Both the position numbers and the translations under genes were made by a program. A stretch of DNA of 10,991 nt from Candidatus Poribacteria bacterium (GTDB lineage Bacteria > Poribacteria > WGA-4E > UBA9662): positions 1 to 10,991 of the forward strand of contig PACG01000019.1 in assembly GCA_002699335.1 (NCBI GenBank). Direction: 5' to 3'. Positions 1 to 5,959 of the stretch are shown piece by piece; position 1 is the first letter of the stretch; every line of letters starts with the position of its first letter. The notes beneath the pieces were generated by a model. That model did no database searches. It was not told where the DNA came from and was given only the letters and a program-made list of their open reading frames with translations.

Positions 1-579
1 AAATTCGGGAAAGCGTTGAAGTTTGATGGAGATGGCACGGTAGTTATTCTACACTCGGATGACCTTACCCTGGAGTTCTTCACAATCACAGGATGGGTGA
101 AGTGTGAAAACCACGGGGCTTGGCAAACCATCATCACGAAAACAGGCGAAGACGAGGGGGCTCAGCCAAGAACTTACGGCACATTTGTAGTTCCAAACAA
201 TGGAGGTATCCACTTTTCTCTTCAAGGAGGCAATACAAAAATAAACAGCGCTGAACAAGTGACTGATGGGAACTGGCACTATGTAGCAATGACTCGCGAT
301 AAGAAAGGACAACTGCGAGGCTACATTGATGGCAAAAAAGTTGTAGAGGGAGATTCCCAAAAACCAGGGGAAAATGACGAGGATGTGTCCGTCGGTGCTG
401 GAGGAGGAGGAGTTCGGTATTGGCTCATAGGTGCTGTTGATGAACCTGCTATTTTTGATAGAGCGTTATCAGAAGCTGAAATCAATGAACTAATGGATAA
501 TGGGATGCAAGCGGTACTAGCTGTAAACATTTCTAACAAGCTGGCGATAACTTGGGGAAACATCAAGGGAAATCCCTAA
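1..579 (+). CDS. LamG-domain (concanavalin A-like) protein, 5' end outside the window
   Basis: This is the C-terminal 192 residues of a LamG/LamGL jelly-roll protein. The frame is open from base 1 and the first residues, KFGKALKFDGDG, lie inside the domain, so the true start is upstream; a TTG at 16 is not a believable start. Typical LamG signatures follow: FTITGWVK near residue 29, WHYVAMTRD plus GYIDGKKV near 97-114, and the closing strand GAVDEPAIFDRALSEAEINE near 144-163. Such domains are usually extracellular and bind carbohydrate or protein ligands; the ligand cannot be told here. After the domain comes a short tail ending KLAITWGNIKGNP, closely matched by the tail of the LamG protein at 4461-5303, so the two belong to one paralogous family. 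The signal peptide and any other domains are not visible. No strong terminator follows the stop. Confidence 0.85.
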   Translation, partial: KFGKALKFDGDGTVVILHSDDLTLEFFTITGWVKCENHGAWQTIITKTGEDEGAQPRTYGTFVVPNNGGIHFSLQGGNTKINSAEQVTDGNWHYVAMTRDKKGQLRGYIDGKKVVEGDSQKPGENDEDVSVGAGGGGVRYWLIGAVDEPAIFDRALSEAEINELMDNGMQAVLAVNISNKLAITWGNIKGNP

Positions 580-855
580 TGCACTGAAAAATAAATCCAC
601 ATAATCGTGGGTGATTTAGTTATAGGTATTGTCTAAACTTACAGTTGATTTTGGGTCTGTCAGTCTCTTCCAAGGGCAGTATAGCCGAAACATAGGGCTG
701 GGCCGAAACTGACGTTTCCACTGGTACCTTCCTAACGTCACCTTGTCAAGTCACATCAAACCATAGACAAGTGAATATAGAACTAAGCATGAAGGTGTCC
801 TAACTGAATAGGGGTATGAGTATAATCAGGTATATAACTCAATTAAGGAGAGGTT
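580..855. other. Intergenic region with weak inverted repeats and the promoter of the next gene
   Basis: No coding potential is seen. Two inverted repeats are visible. GTCAGT (659-664) pairs with ACTGAC (708-713) around a 43-nt interior that contains smaller GGC/GCC and AGCC/GGCT pairings. CTTGTC (742-747) pairs with GACAAG (766-771), and the stem continues by three pairs past a bulge at 741. Neither is followed by a T-tract, so they do not look like simple terminators. They match no RNA family that I recognise. Confidence 0.4.
821..826 (+). promoter_or_regulatory. Predicted -10 box (TATAAT) for the small exported protein gene
   Basis: A consensus TATAAT stands 30 bases before the ATG at 856, with a TG two bases upstream of it (817-818) that may partly act as an extended -10. 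No good -35 hexamer lies at the expected distance. Transcription from here would give a leader of only about 20-25 nt, consistent with the Shine-Dalgarno site just before the gene. Confidence 0.5.
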
Positions 856-1323
856 ATGAAATTACGAGACAAGATTCTATATATGTCATTTGGGGCAGGA
901 TTGGTGGTTTTAGGTATGATATTGAACTCCTTAGTTAGTAGTGATGCTGATGCACAAGTAGGTGTGAAGGATGCGACATTTCGGAATGTTACTTGCCAAC
1001 GTCTCATCATCCAAGATGCATATATGAAAAAGGCATTTTTTGGGTTGAGTAGTCGTGGTGATGCAATGTTAACAATGTATGGTGTTGACCCAAATCATGC
1101 AGTTGCATATTTAGGTGGAAATAAAGAAAAAAATAATGAAATGATGCTTCAGCTCAAATCAAAATCTAAAACTGATAAAAGGGAAACATCGATAATGATA
1201 GATGAAAATGGGGGAAGATTTGATAGTCTCAATAAGATGGGAGAAAGTGTTAATCGTCTTGCAGTTGGTAGTGATGGCGGCGGTGGTTTGGATGTGAGAG
1301 TCAAATATGAGAATAAGAAATAG
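856..1323 (+). CDS. Small exported protein of unknown function with glycine-rich beta-type segments
   Basis: This 155-residue protein has no domain I can name with certainty. The start is well supported by AAGGAG at 845-850, five bases before the ATG. The N-terminus is a signal peptide or membrane anchor: KLRDK, then a hydrophobic stretch at about residues 7-27, then the AxA-type site ADA (31-33) before QVG. The mature part has short repeating patterns typical of beta-strands and turns: FRNVTCQRLIIQD, FFGLSSRGDAMLTMYG, AVAYLGGN, SIMIDENGGRFDSLNKMGE and RLAVGSDGGGGLDVRVK. I have the impression that similar proteins recur in poribacterial genomes, but I cannot verify this. The gene has its own promoter and is probably monocistronic. 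A periplasmic or surface location is likely; the function is unknown. Confidence 0.85.
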   Translation: MKLRDKILYMSFGAGLVVLGMILNSLVSSDADAQVGVKDATFRNVTCQRLIIQDAYMKKAFFGLSSRGDAMLTMYGVDPNHAVAYLGGNKEKNNEMMLQLKSKSKTDKRETSIMIDENGGRFDSLNKMGESVNRLAVGSDGGGGLDVRVKYENKK

Positions 1324-1561
1324 GAGCAAAGCTAACAAGTTACTTGGATGATAATACAAGATGGTAAGTTCGTACGTTCATCAACTTCTCGGACGATTCA
1401 ACCCCCACTCCCTTATCCAAAAATCTACAAAAACCAAATTATACTCCTTTAACCGGATAGAAGTGCCATACCACGGTTATATGACGGTGTTGTCCCGTGG
1501 GGTTTTTTGAGGAAATTCTACGGGAATATTACGGAAAATTCTCTGGAAAAACAAAAACATT
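1324..1561. other. Intergenic region, no gene seen
   Basis: No frame gives a credible protein and there is no promoter-like sequence that I trust. A possible weak terminator sits near 1471-1508 and is listed separately. I looked here for the missing Rossmann N-terminus (GxxGxxG) of the downstream pseudogene in all three plus frames and did not find it. Confidence 0.5.
1471..1508 (+). terminator. Possible rho-independent terminator
   Basis: CCACGG (1471-1476) pairs with CCGTGG (1495-1500), and GGTTTTTT follows directly. The 6-bp stem and 18-nt loop make this a weak candidate, and it lies about 150 bases after the exported protein's stop codon. Confidence 0.3.
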
Positions 1562-2912
1562 TATGACCTCCTTACGTCAAGAATACTGGAATCCAAAAAC
1601 TTAGATATCAGGTGTCTAACCCGACGCCCCGAAGCGTTAGTAAAGTAGAGTTGGTTCTCAAACAGAAGTTTTTTTAGGCGATGTTACTCGCATTGACAGC
1701 TTAGAACGAGCAATGTCTGGGGTCCATACGGCCTATTATCTAGTTCACTCCATGGGGTCAGATAAAGATTTTGAACAGCAAGATAGACAAGCAGCATCTA
1801 TATTTTCACAAGTCGCCAAATCGGCGGGAGTTAAACGTATCATCTACCTTGGTGGGTTAGGCAACGATGAGGAGAAATTATCCATTCATCTCAGAAGTAG
1901 ACAGGAAGGCGGTAAAATCCTCAGGTCATCTGGCGTGCCAACAATTGAGTTTCGGGGTCTCAATCGTTATTGGTTCTGGAAGTTTATCCTTTGAACTAAT
2001 TCGGGTAATAGCCGAGAGATTACCTTTTCTGATTACACCACGCTGGGTAGATGTACCTGCACAACCCATTTCTATCATCGATTTACTGCAATACTTATAC
2101 GATGCAATTGATATTGATTGTGACACAAGCAAAGTCTTCGAGATCGGTGGGACCGATAGAGTTTCATACGGTGATCTGATTAGGGAATATGCACAACAGA
2201 GGAATCTTAAACGATTTATTATTAGTGTTCCTGTCCTAACACCAAAGCTATCGAGCGTGTGGCTGGGCTTAGTTACACCATTGTATGCAAGAATCGGTCG
2301 AAAGCTAATAGATAGTATCTGGTATCCTACGATTGTTTAAGACACTTCAGCCAGTGACTATTTTGAAATAAAACTACGCAGAATTAATGAAGCAATCGCT
2401 GAAGCACTAACAAATGAAGACCAGGAATTTGCAGAAACAGTCTGGTCAGATCATTATCCTCAGTAGGAGAACAACCGGATTGGGGTGGGGTAAGATTTGG
2501 TAACAGGATAGTTGATACCAAGCATATATCAGTCGATGTTCCTCCCCAAATCGCCTTTAAACCAATCCACAGAATTGGTGGTCAAACTGGTTGGTACGAC
2601 GCTAACTGGTTGTGGGTACTCAGGGGGTTTATAGATCTATTAGTAGGCGGAGTAGAAATGCGTAGAGGAAGAAAAGATGCCGAGCTGAAGAGCACATTCC
2701 CAATCGCAAACTTCGGCTATATGCAGAAATGAAGTTACCTGGCCGTGCCTGGCTCGAATTTGAAGTCATTGGAAATGATGATCATTCCACTATATACCAA
2801 ACGGCGATATTCGATCCCATTGGCTTTTTCGGTTAGCATATTGGTATTTAATTTACCCATTGCATAAATTGATCTTTGCTGGCATGATTCGAAAGATAGC
2901 AGAATCCACTGT
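1562..2912 (+). pseudogene. Decayed SDR/NmrA-like NAD(P)-binding oxidoreductase with C-terminal DUF2867-like domain
   Basis: Pieces in all three plus frames line up, in order, with one long family: an NAD(P)H-binding SDR-type protein fused to a DUF2867-like domain, normally near 480-500 residues. Frame segments: 1562-1639 (RILESKNLDIRCLTRRPEAL); 1650-1955 (VFLGDVTRIDSLERAM, AYYLVHSMG, VKRIIYLGGLG, HLRSRQE); 1957-2460 (VIGSGSLSFELIR, PFLITPRWVDVPAQPI, VFEIGGTDRVSYGD, PVLTPKLSSVWLGLVTP) with an in-frame TAA at 2338-2340, then EAIAEALTNEDQEFAET; 2460-2690 (DWGGVRFGNRIVD, RIGGQTGWYDANWLW, LVGGVEMRRGRKD); 2705-2832 (AEMKLPGRAWLEFEV, YQTAIFDPIGFFG); 2833-2912 (YWYLIYPLHKLIFAGMIRKIAE). Around 2690-2705 a stretch of roughly 15-20 family residues is missing. 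The GxxGxxG N-terminus is absent. Decay by successive indels is clear; the segment order and family assignment are well supported by motif recognition. Confidence 0.88.
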
Positions 2913-3047
2913 ACCAGTCCTAGGTTTTCACGACACGTGTGTGATTAATCTTCGTGGTGCCAAAACTTCTTGGATTTCAACCAATGCTACAATTAGAACT
3001 AATCGGAGCATTCAAGCAGTTGCTCTTACTTGATGGGAACCGCTAGG

Positions 3048-4226
3048 ATGAAGGAAACATTCGAGTTCAGACAGGCTCAGCTACTCTTCTACCTAACCTT
3101 GTTTCACCTCAGCGCCTTTGGGGCTTTTTCGGTGATAGTCGTCGAAACACATATCAAGAAAGCAGATGCACACGCAAAGCAGCATGACTTTACACAGGCC
3201 ATTGAGTCCCTGTTGAACGCCTTGGAAGTTGATCCCAGATGCGTTGAAGCATATTCGAAACTTGGAGATCTCTTTTTCAACATTGGAAAAATCGGTGAAG
3301 CAGTTGAATCCTACTCGGTAATCTTACAAATCCAACCAAATGCTTTTACCGCTCAAGATCGATTAAACGCAATTGCCCACTACAATTCAGGCATTCTTTT
3401 TGCGAGACGAGGTAATTTTGAACAAGCACAAGCCGAATATCAACTTGCTTTACAATTGTGTCCCAATCAATCCTTCCTCTACTACCAATTTGGTCATACA
3501 CTTGCTTGCCAGCATAACTTTTCCGACGCGATTGCCTTTTATCAAAAATCGATTAGGCTATATTCCGAAAATACAAGCGCTCATTACCAGCTAATGAATG
3601 CCTATTTTCGCTTAGGAAACCAAGAAAAAGGAAATCATCAGCTAAAGAAACTGAGAGAGGTCAGAGCTCAGAAGAGGTTCCGCATGGCCGAAAACGATTT
3701 GAAAAACGGAAGTACCGATCAAGCTTTCAAATTATATAACCGGGTGCTTGATATGGATCCTGAATGTGCTCCTGCCTATGCTCGGCTAGGTGCAATTGCG
3801 TTTCAAAAGAACGAATTAGTAAAAGCACACAAACATCTACAGCAGGCACTTGAAATTGATCCGGATTTAACAGCAGCACACTATCAACTCAGCTGGATCT
3901 ACCAGAAAAGTGGTCAAATTAAAAAAGCGGTTAACTCACTTGAAAAAGTTGTTGCACTTCGACCAAATTCCGCACCTGCCTGCAACACATTGGCTATGCT
4001 TTATTTAGAACAGGATTATTGCTTAGATGACGCACTTATTCTGGCTAAAAAGGCAGTGAAGTTAAAGCCAATTGCTTCTTACTGGGATACCCTTGCATAT
4101 AGTTTGTATAAAAAACAGAACTATAAGGAAGCAGACGAAGCGATAAAGAAAGCGCTTGAACTGCAGCCTGGTTATCCTGAGTACTTGGCACGTCAGCAAG
4201 CTGTTCGAAAACACCTCACCAAATAG
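3048..4226 (+). CDS. Tetratricopeptide repeat (TPR) protein with a hydrophobic N-terminus
   Basis: About 392 residues, nearly all TPR helical hairpins. I count roughly ten units, beginning near residue 36 (HIKKADAHAKQHDFTQAIES). Clear examples are YSKLGDLFFNIGKIGEAVES, AHYNSGILFARRGNFEQAQA, YARLGAIAFQKNELVKAHKH and DTLAYSLYKKQNYKEADEAI, each closing with the L-x-P type turn (EVDP, QIQP, EIDP, ALRP, ELQP). The fifth unit is irregular. TPR arrays are protein-protein interaction scaffolds; the partner is not apparent. Residues 12-32 (LLFYLTLFHLSAFGAFSVIVV) could be a signal anchor, placing the repeats outside the cytoplasm, but no positive charge cluster precedes them. The start is uncertain: ATG at 3048 has only a weak GGGA at spacing 9, ATG at 3033 and TTG at 3030 are in frame, and a stop at 3000-3002 limits extension. 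The gene follows the pseudogene directly. Confidence 0.88.
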   Translation: MKETFEFRQAQLLFYLTLFHLSAFGAFSVIVVETHIKKADAHAKQHDFTQAIESLLNALEVDPRCVEAYSKLGDLFFNIGKIGEAVESYSVILQIQPNAFTAQDRLNAIAHYNSGILFARRGNFEQAQAEYQLALQLCPNQSFLYYQFGHTLACQHNFSDAIAFYQKSIRLYSENTSAHYQLMNAYFRLGNQEKGNHQLKKLREVRAQKRFRMAENDLKNGSTDQAFKLYNRVLDMDPECAPAYARLGAIAFQKNELVKAHKHLQQALEIDPDLTAAHYQLSWIYQKSGQIKKAVNSLEKVVALRPNSAPACNTLAMLYLEQDYCLDDALILAKKAVKLKPIASYWDTLAYSLYKKQNYKEADEAIKKALELQPGYPEYLARQQAVRKHLTK

Positions 4227-4303
4227 TCAAGAGAGACAATTTAAATTCTTTTGGAGATGCTCTTCGGATATTGTAGAAAACCAAACAATATTTTATTTTG
4301 TGT

Positions 4304-4309
4304 TATAAT
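4304..4309 (+). promoter_or_regulatory. Predicted extended -10 promoter of the LamG gene
   Basis: TGTTATAAT at 4301-4309 matches the extended -10 consensus TGnTATAAT exactly. No convincing -35 hexamer lies 16-18 bases upstream, which extended -10 promoters tolerate. The predicted start near 4316 gives a leader of about 145 nt before the ATG at 4461, and AT-rich DNA surrounds the site. Confidence 0.55.
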
Positions 4310-4315
4310 ACCCCA

Positions 4316-4460
4316 AATTAAATATCATCAAAAACTTAAGGAGGTCTCACACTTACCACAAATTGATTAACTTGGTTGGATTCAGACCCAGTAAAAAGCT
4401 TATTACCAATAGCAAGCTTCTTTGGCTTGTTTCAGGATTCTAAAAGGAGATTAATGCAAA
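4316..4460 (+). other. Leader region of the LamG gene with possible Shine-Dalgarno-masking structure
   Basis: AGCAAGC (4411-4417) can pair with GCTTGTT (4425-4431, one G-U) to form a hairpin. CTTCTTT (4417-4423), mostly in that hairpin's loop, is complementary over seven bases (one G-U) to AAAGGAG (4443-4449), the ribosome binding site of the LamG gene. AAGCTT at 4396-4401 and 4414-4419 offers a competing stem. A strong but orphan AAGGAGG occurs at 4338-4344 with no start codon at a usable distance. These pairings could affect translation, but all are short enough to arise by chance. Confidence 0.3.
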
Positions 4461-5303
4461 ATGAAGCCAAATATACGAAAAAAAACTTTGGCGTACGTTA
4501 GTTTAGTCGTTTTGGGATTTTGTTTTATTAGCTTAGGATATACAAGAATTGAACCTGATGATATCATAGGCGTATGGCTGTTTGACGAAGACAGCGGTAA
4601 AACCATTAAGGATTCATCTGGTAATGGAAACGACGGGGAAGCACTTGGGAAATTCAAGAGGAAGCCAGGCAAGTTTGGCGGTGGACTTGAATTTCCTGGT
4701 GTTGATGGTCAAAACCACATTGAAATTCCAGATCCAAAGAACGCCGTAAATGCACTGACGAAATCTTATGCTGTTTCAATGTGGGTAAAGATTAATACCA
4801 GAGGAACAAACCAGCGCATGTTTTCCTACGAAGGCGGTGGCAAAAGAAACATTGTTTTTGAAGTTAACCATGGTATAGGCGATGTTGCTCGAATTGTCTA
4901 TACTGTTGGTGGTCAGTGTTGTAACTGGGCCGATGCTGAAGCTGTTGACAAAATTACCGATAGCAAATGGCACCATGTTGTTGGAATCATGAACAGTAAC
5001 GATGGCGTACTACTTGCCTTCACAAATGGGAAAATTGGACAGAAAAAGTGCATGGGTAATCCCGGAAATTGCAAAAGCCCTGCTGATGCCGCACCCGAAG
5101 GCACACCATTTGTGATTGGTTCCCGCCCAGCGGGAACTGGAAATCTGGATGGTATGGTCGATGACATCGCCCTCTTCAACCGAGGTTTGACTAAAGTGGA
5201 AATTCTAGAACTTAGAGATGATGGCTTGGCAAAAGCCCTTGCCATTTCTCCCAAAGGAAAACTAGCAACGGTTTGGGGAACAGTTAAGGGTATTTCCTAT
5301 TAA
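4461..5303 (+). CDS. Secreted LamG-domain (concanavalin A-like, Laminin_G_3 type) protein
   Basis: 280 residues. The N-terminus is a signal peptide: KPNIRKK, a hydrophobic core at about 9-26, then the mature part. C21 sits in LGFC, a poor lipobox, so lipidation is unlikely. A single LamG jelly-roll follows at about residues 36-252: GVWLFDEDSGKTIKDSSGNG (37-56), GKFGGGLEFPG (70-80), SYAVSMWVKI (102-111), WHHVVGIMN (170-178) and DGMVDDIALFNRGLTKVEIL (230-249). Four cysteines (153, 154, 197, 204) lie on loops flanking the WHHV strand and could form disulfides outside the cytoplasm. The tail KLATVWGTVKGISY matches the end of the LamG protein at 1-579. An extracellular binding or adhesion role fits the fold; the ligand is unknown. 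AAGGAG (4444-4449) is 11 bases from the ATG; a nearer ATG at 4454 opens only a 15-codon frame. Confidence 0.9.
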   Translation: MKPNIRKKTLAYVSLVVLGFCFISLGYTRIEPDDIIGVWLFDEDSGKTIKDSSGNGNDGEALGKFKRKPGKFGGGLEFPGVDGQNHIEIPDPKNAVNALTKSYAVSMWVKINTRGTNQRMFSYEGGGKRNIVFEVNHGIGDVARIVYTVGGQCCNWADAEAVDKITDSKWHHVVGIMNSNDGVLLAFTNGKIGQKKCMGNPGNCKSPADAAPEGTPFVIGSRPAGTGNLDGMVDDIALFNRGLTKVEILELRDDGLAKALAISPKGKLATVWGTVKGISY

Positions 5304-5324
5304 CCAAAACAGATAATACCCAAC

Positions 5325-5388
5325 TGAAAATGGGGTTTGGAAACGGGAGAGGCAAATTATGCCCGTTTCCAAACCCTATTTTCATTTT
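5325..5388 (+). terminator. Strong rho-independent terminator after the LamG gene
   Basis: Positions 5325-5347 and 5362-5384 form a 23-bp stem with a single G-U pair and a 14-nt loop, starting 22 bases after the stop codon. The arms are TGAAAATGGGG... and ...CCCTATTTTCA, so the A-rich 5' foot and T-rich 3' foot could end transcription from either strand. Confidence 0.8.
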
Positions 5389-5508
5389 GAAGAGAGACTT
5401 TAGAACATTCTGTTATTGCGTGTATCGCACGTAATTGCGCTGAAACTTAGATTGAAGAAGTAGAAGAAAGAATATTTTGTGCTATTCAGATTAAAACGAA
5501 GTACTATA

Positions 5509-5562
5509 GTAGGAAACCAAGTGGGTATAAATGCGTTTTAGTTATCCACTTGGATTTACTAT
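5509..5562. repeat. Imperfect hairpin / inverted repeat in the intergenic region
   Basis: CCAAGTGGGTA (5517-5527) pairs with TATCCACTTGG (5543-5553) over 11 bp with one G-U. Past a bulged A at 5554 the stem goes on with AAA/TTT, a G/A mismatch, and four more pairs (one G-U). No T-tract follows, so this is not a standard terminator. It could be an RNA structure or the relic of a small mobile element. Confidence 0.5.
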
Positions 5563-5869
5563 CAGTTTAGTTTTACTAAAGGAACAACAAGGAATTTACT
5601 ATGATACGTTCCTAAACGGTGTGTGGTATTAGTCCGAAAAAACTAATTTTGCCTTTTCAAAGGGAAGTATGGGGAAAGCATGATCTGTAGTAAACTATCT
5701 AGGCTATTTCAATAAACTCAGCCAAGATTTTTTGTCTGTAACAAGAACTGCTGTACAGTCCGAAGACTCATTACTTTGCAGCATTCTGAAACCAATGTCA
5801 ACTAATCGTACGTCGACAAAAGAACCTCTAAAACACGATTTAACGAAATTTGTTTGTAGCACCAAAATC

Positions 5870-5899
5870 TTAGCTGAATTTTCGACGAGGTTAGCTGAA
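5870..5899 (+). promoter_or_regulatory. Direct repeat TTAGCTGAA x2, candidate regulator site
   Basis: TTAGCTGAA occurs at 5870-5878 and again at 5891-5899. The 21-bp start-to-start distance is two turns of B-DNA, so both copies face the same side of the helix. They lie 61-90 bases upstream of the aldo/keto reductase ATG. A tandem binding site for a regulator is possible, but chance is not excluded. Confidence 0.3.
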
Positions 5900-5959
5900 C
5901 GCAACTACTACCTGATTTCGAATCCAACGCAAACAATTTATGAATATTGAGGATGAACC

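Larger units (their letters stand above)
5304..5959. other. Long intergenic region without a supported gene
   Basis: 656 bases separate the LamG gene from the aldo/keto reductase. The stretch begins with the LamG terminator. It then contains a long imperfect hairpin (5509-5562), an imperfect 14-bp inverted repeat bounding 5718-5877, and a 9-bp direct repeat at 5870-5899. Open frames of 60-72 codons near 5704-5950 occur on both strands, but they start at TTG or lack a ribosome binding site and resemble nothing I know. A weak promoter-like pair (TTGTCT 5732-5737, TACAGT 5754-5759, spacer 16) might serve the reductase gene. Confidence 0.5.

Noticed and set aside
1481..1510. ATG ACG GTG TTG at 1481 as the lost N-terminus of the SDR pseudogene
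   Set aside because: Only four residues resemble such a start, the glycine motif does not follow, and a stop comes after nine codons.
1867..2340. Two separate small genes at 1713-1994 and 1867-2340
   Set aside because: Their sequences are consecutive parts of one known long family and join across a frameshift, so they are pseudogene fragments, not independent genes.
4338..4370. Strong AAGGAGG as sign of a small leader gene before the LamG gene
   Set aside because: No ATG, GTG or TTG lies at 4-13 bases; the first TTG is about 19 bases away and its frame has no protein-like features.
4454..4501. ATG at 4454 as the real start served by AAGGAG at 4444-4449
   Set aside because: It opens a 15-codon frame unrelated to the LamG protein. 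The ATG at 4461 begins a proper signal peptide, so it is the start, although a tiny overlapping leader peptide is not excluded.
5732..5950. 72-codon plus-strand frame ending 9 bases before the aldo/keto reductase gene
   Set aside because: It starts at TTG without a ribosome binding site, resembles no known protein, overlaps an equally good minus-strand frame, and includes the inverted and direct repeats.
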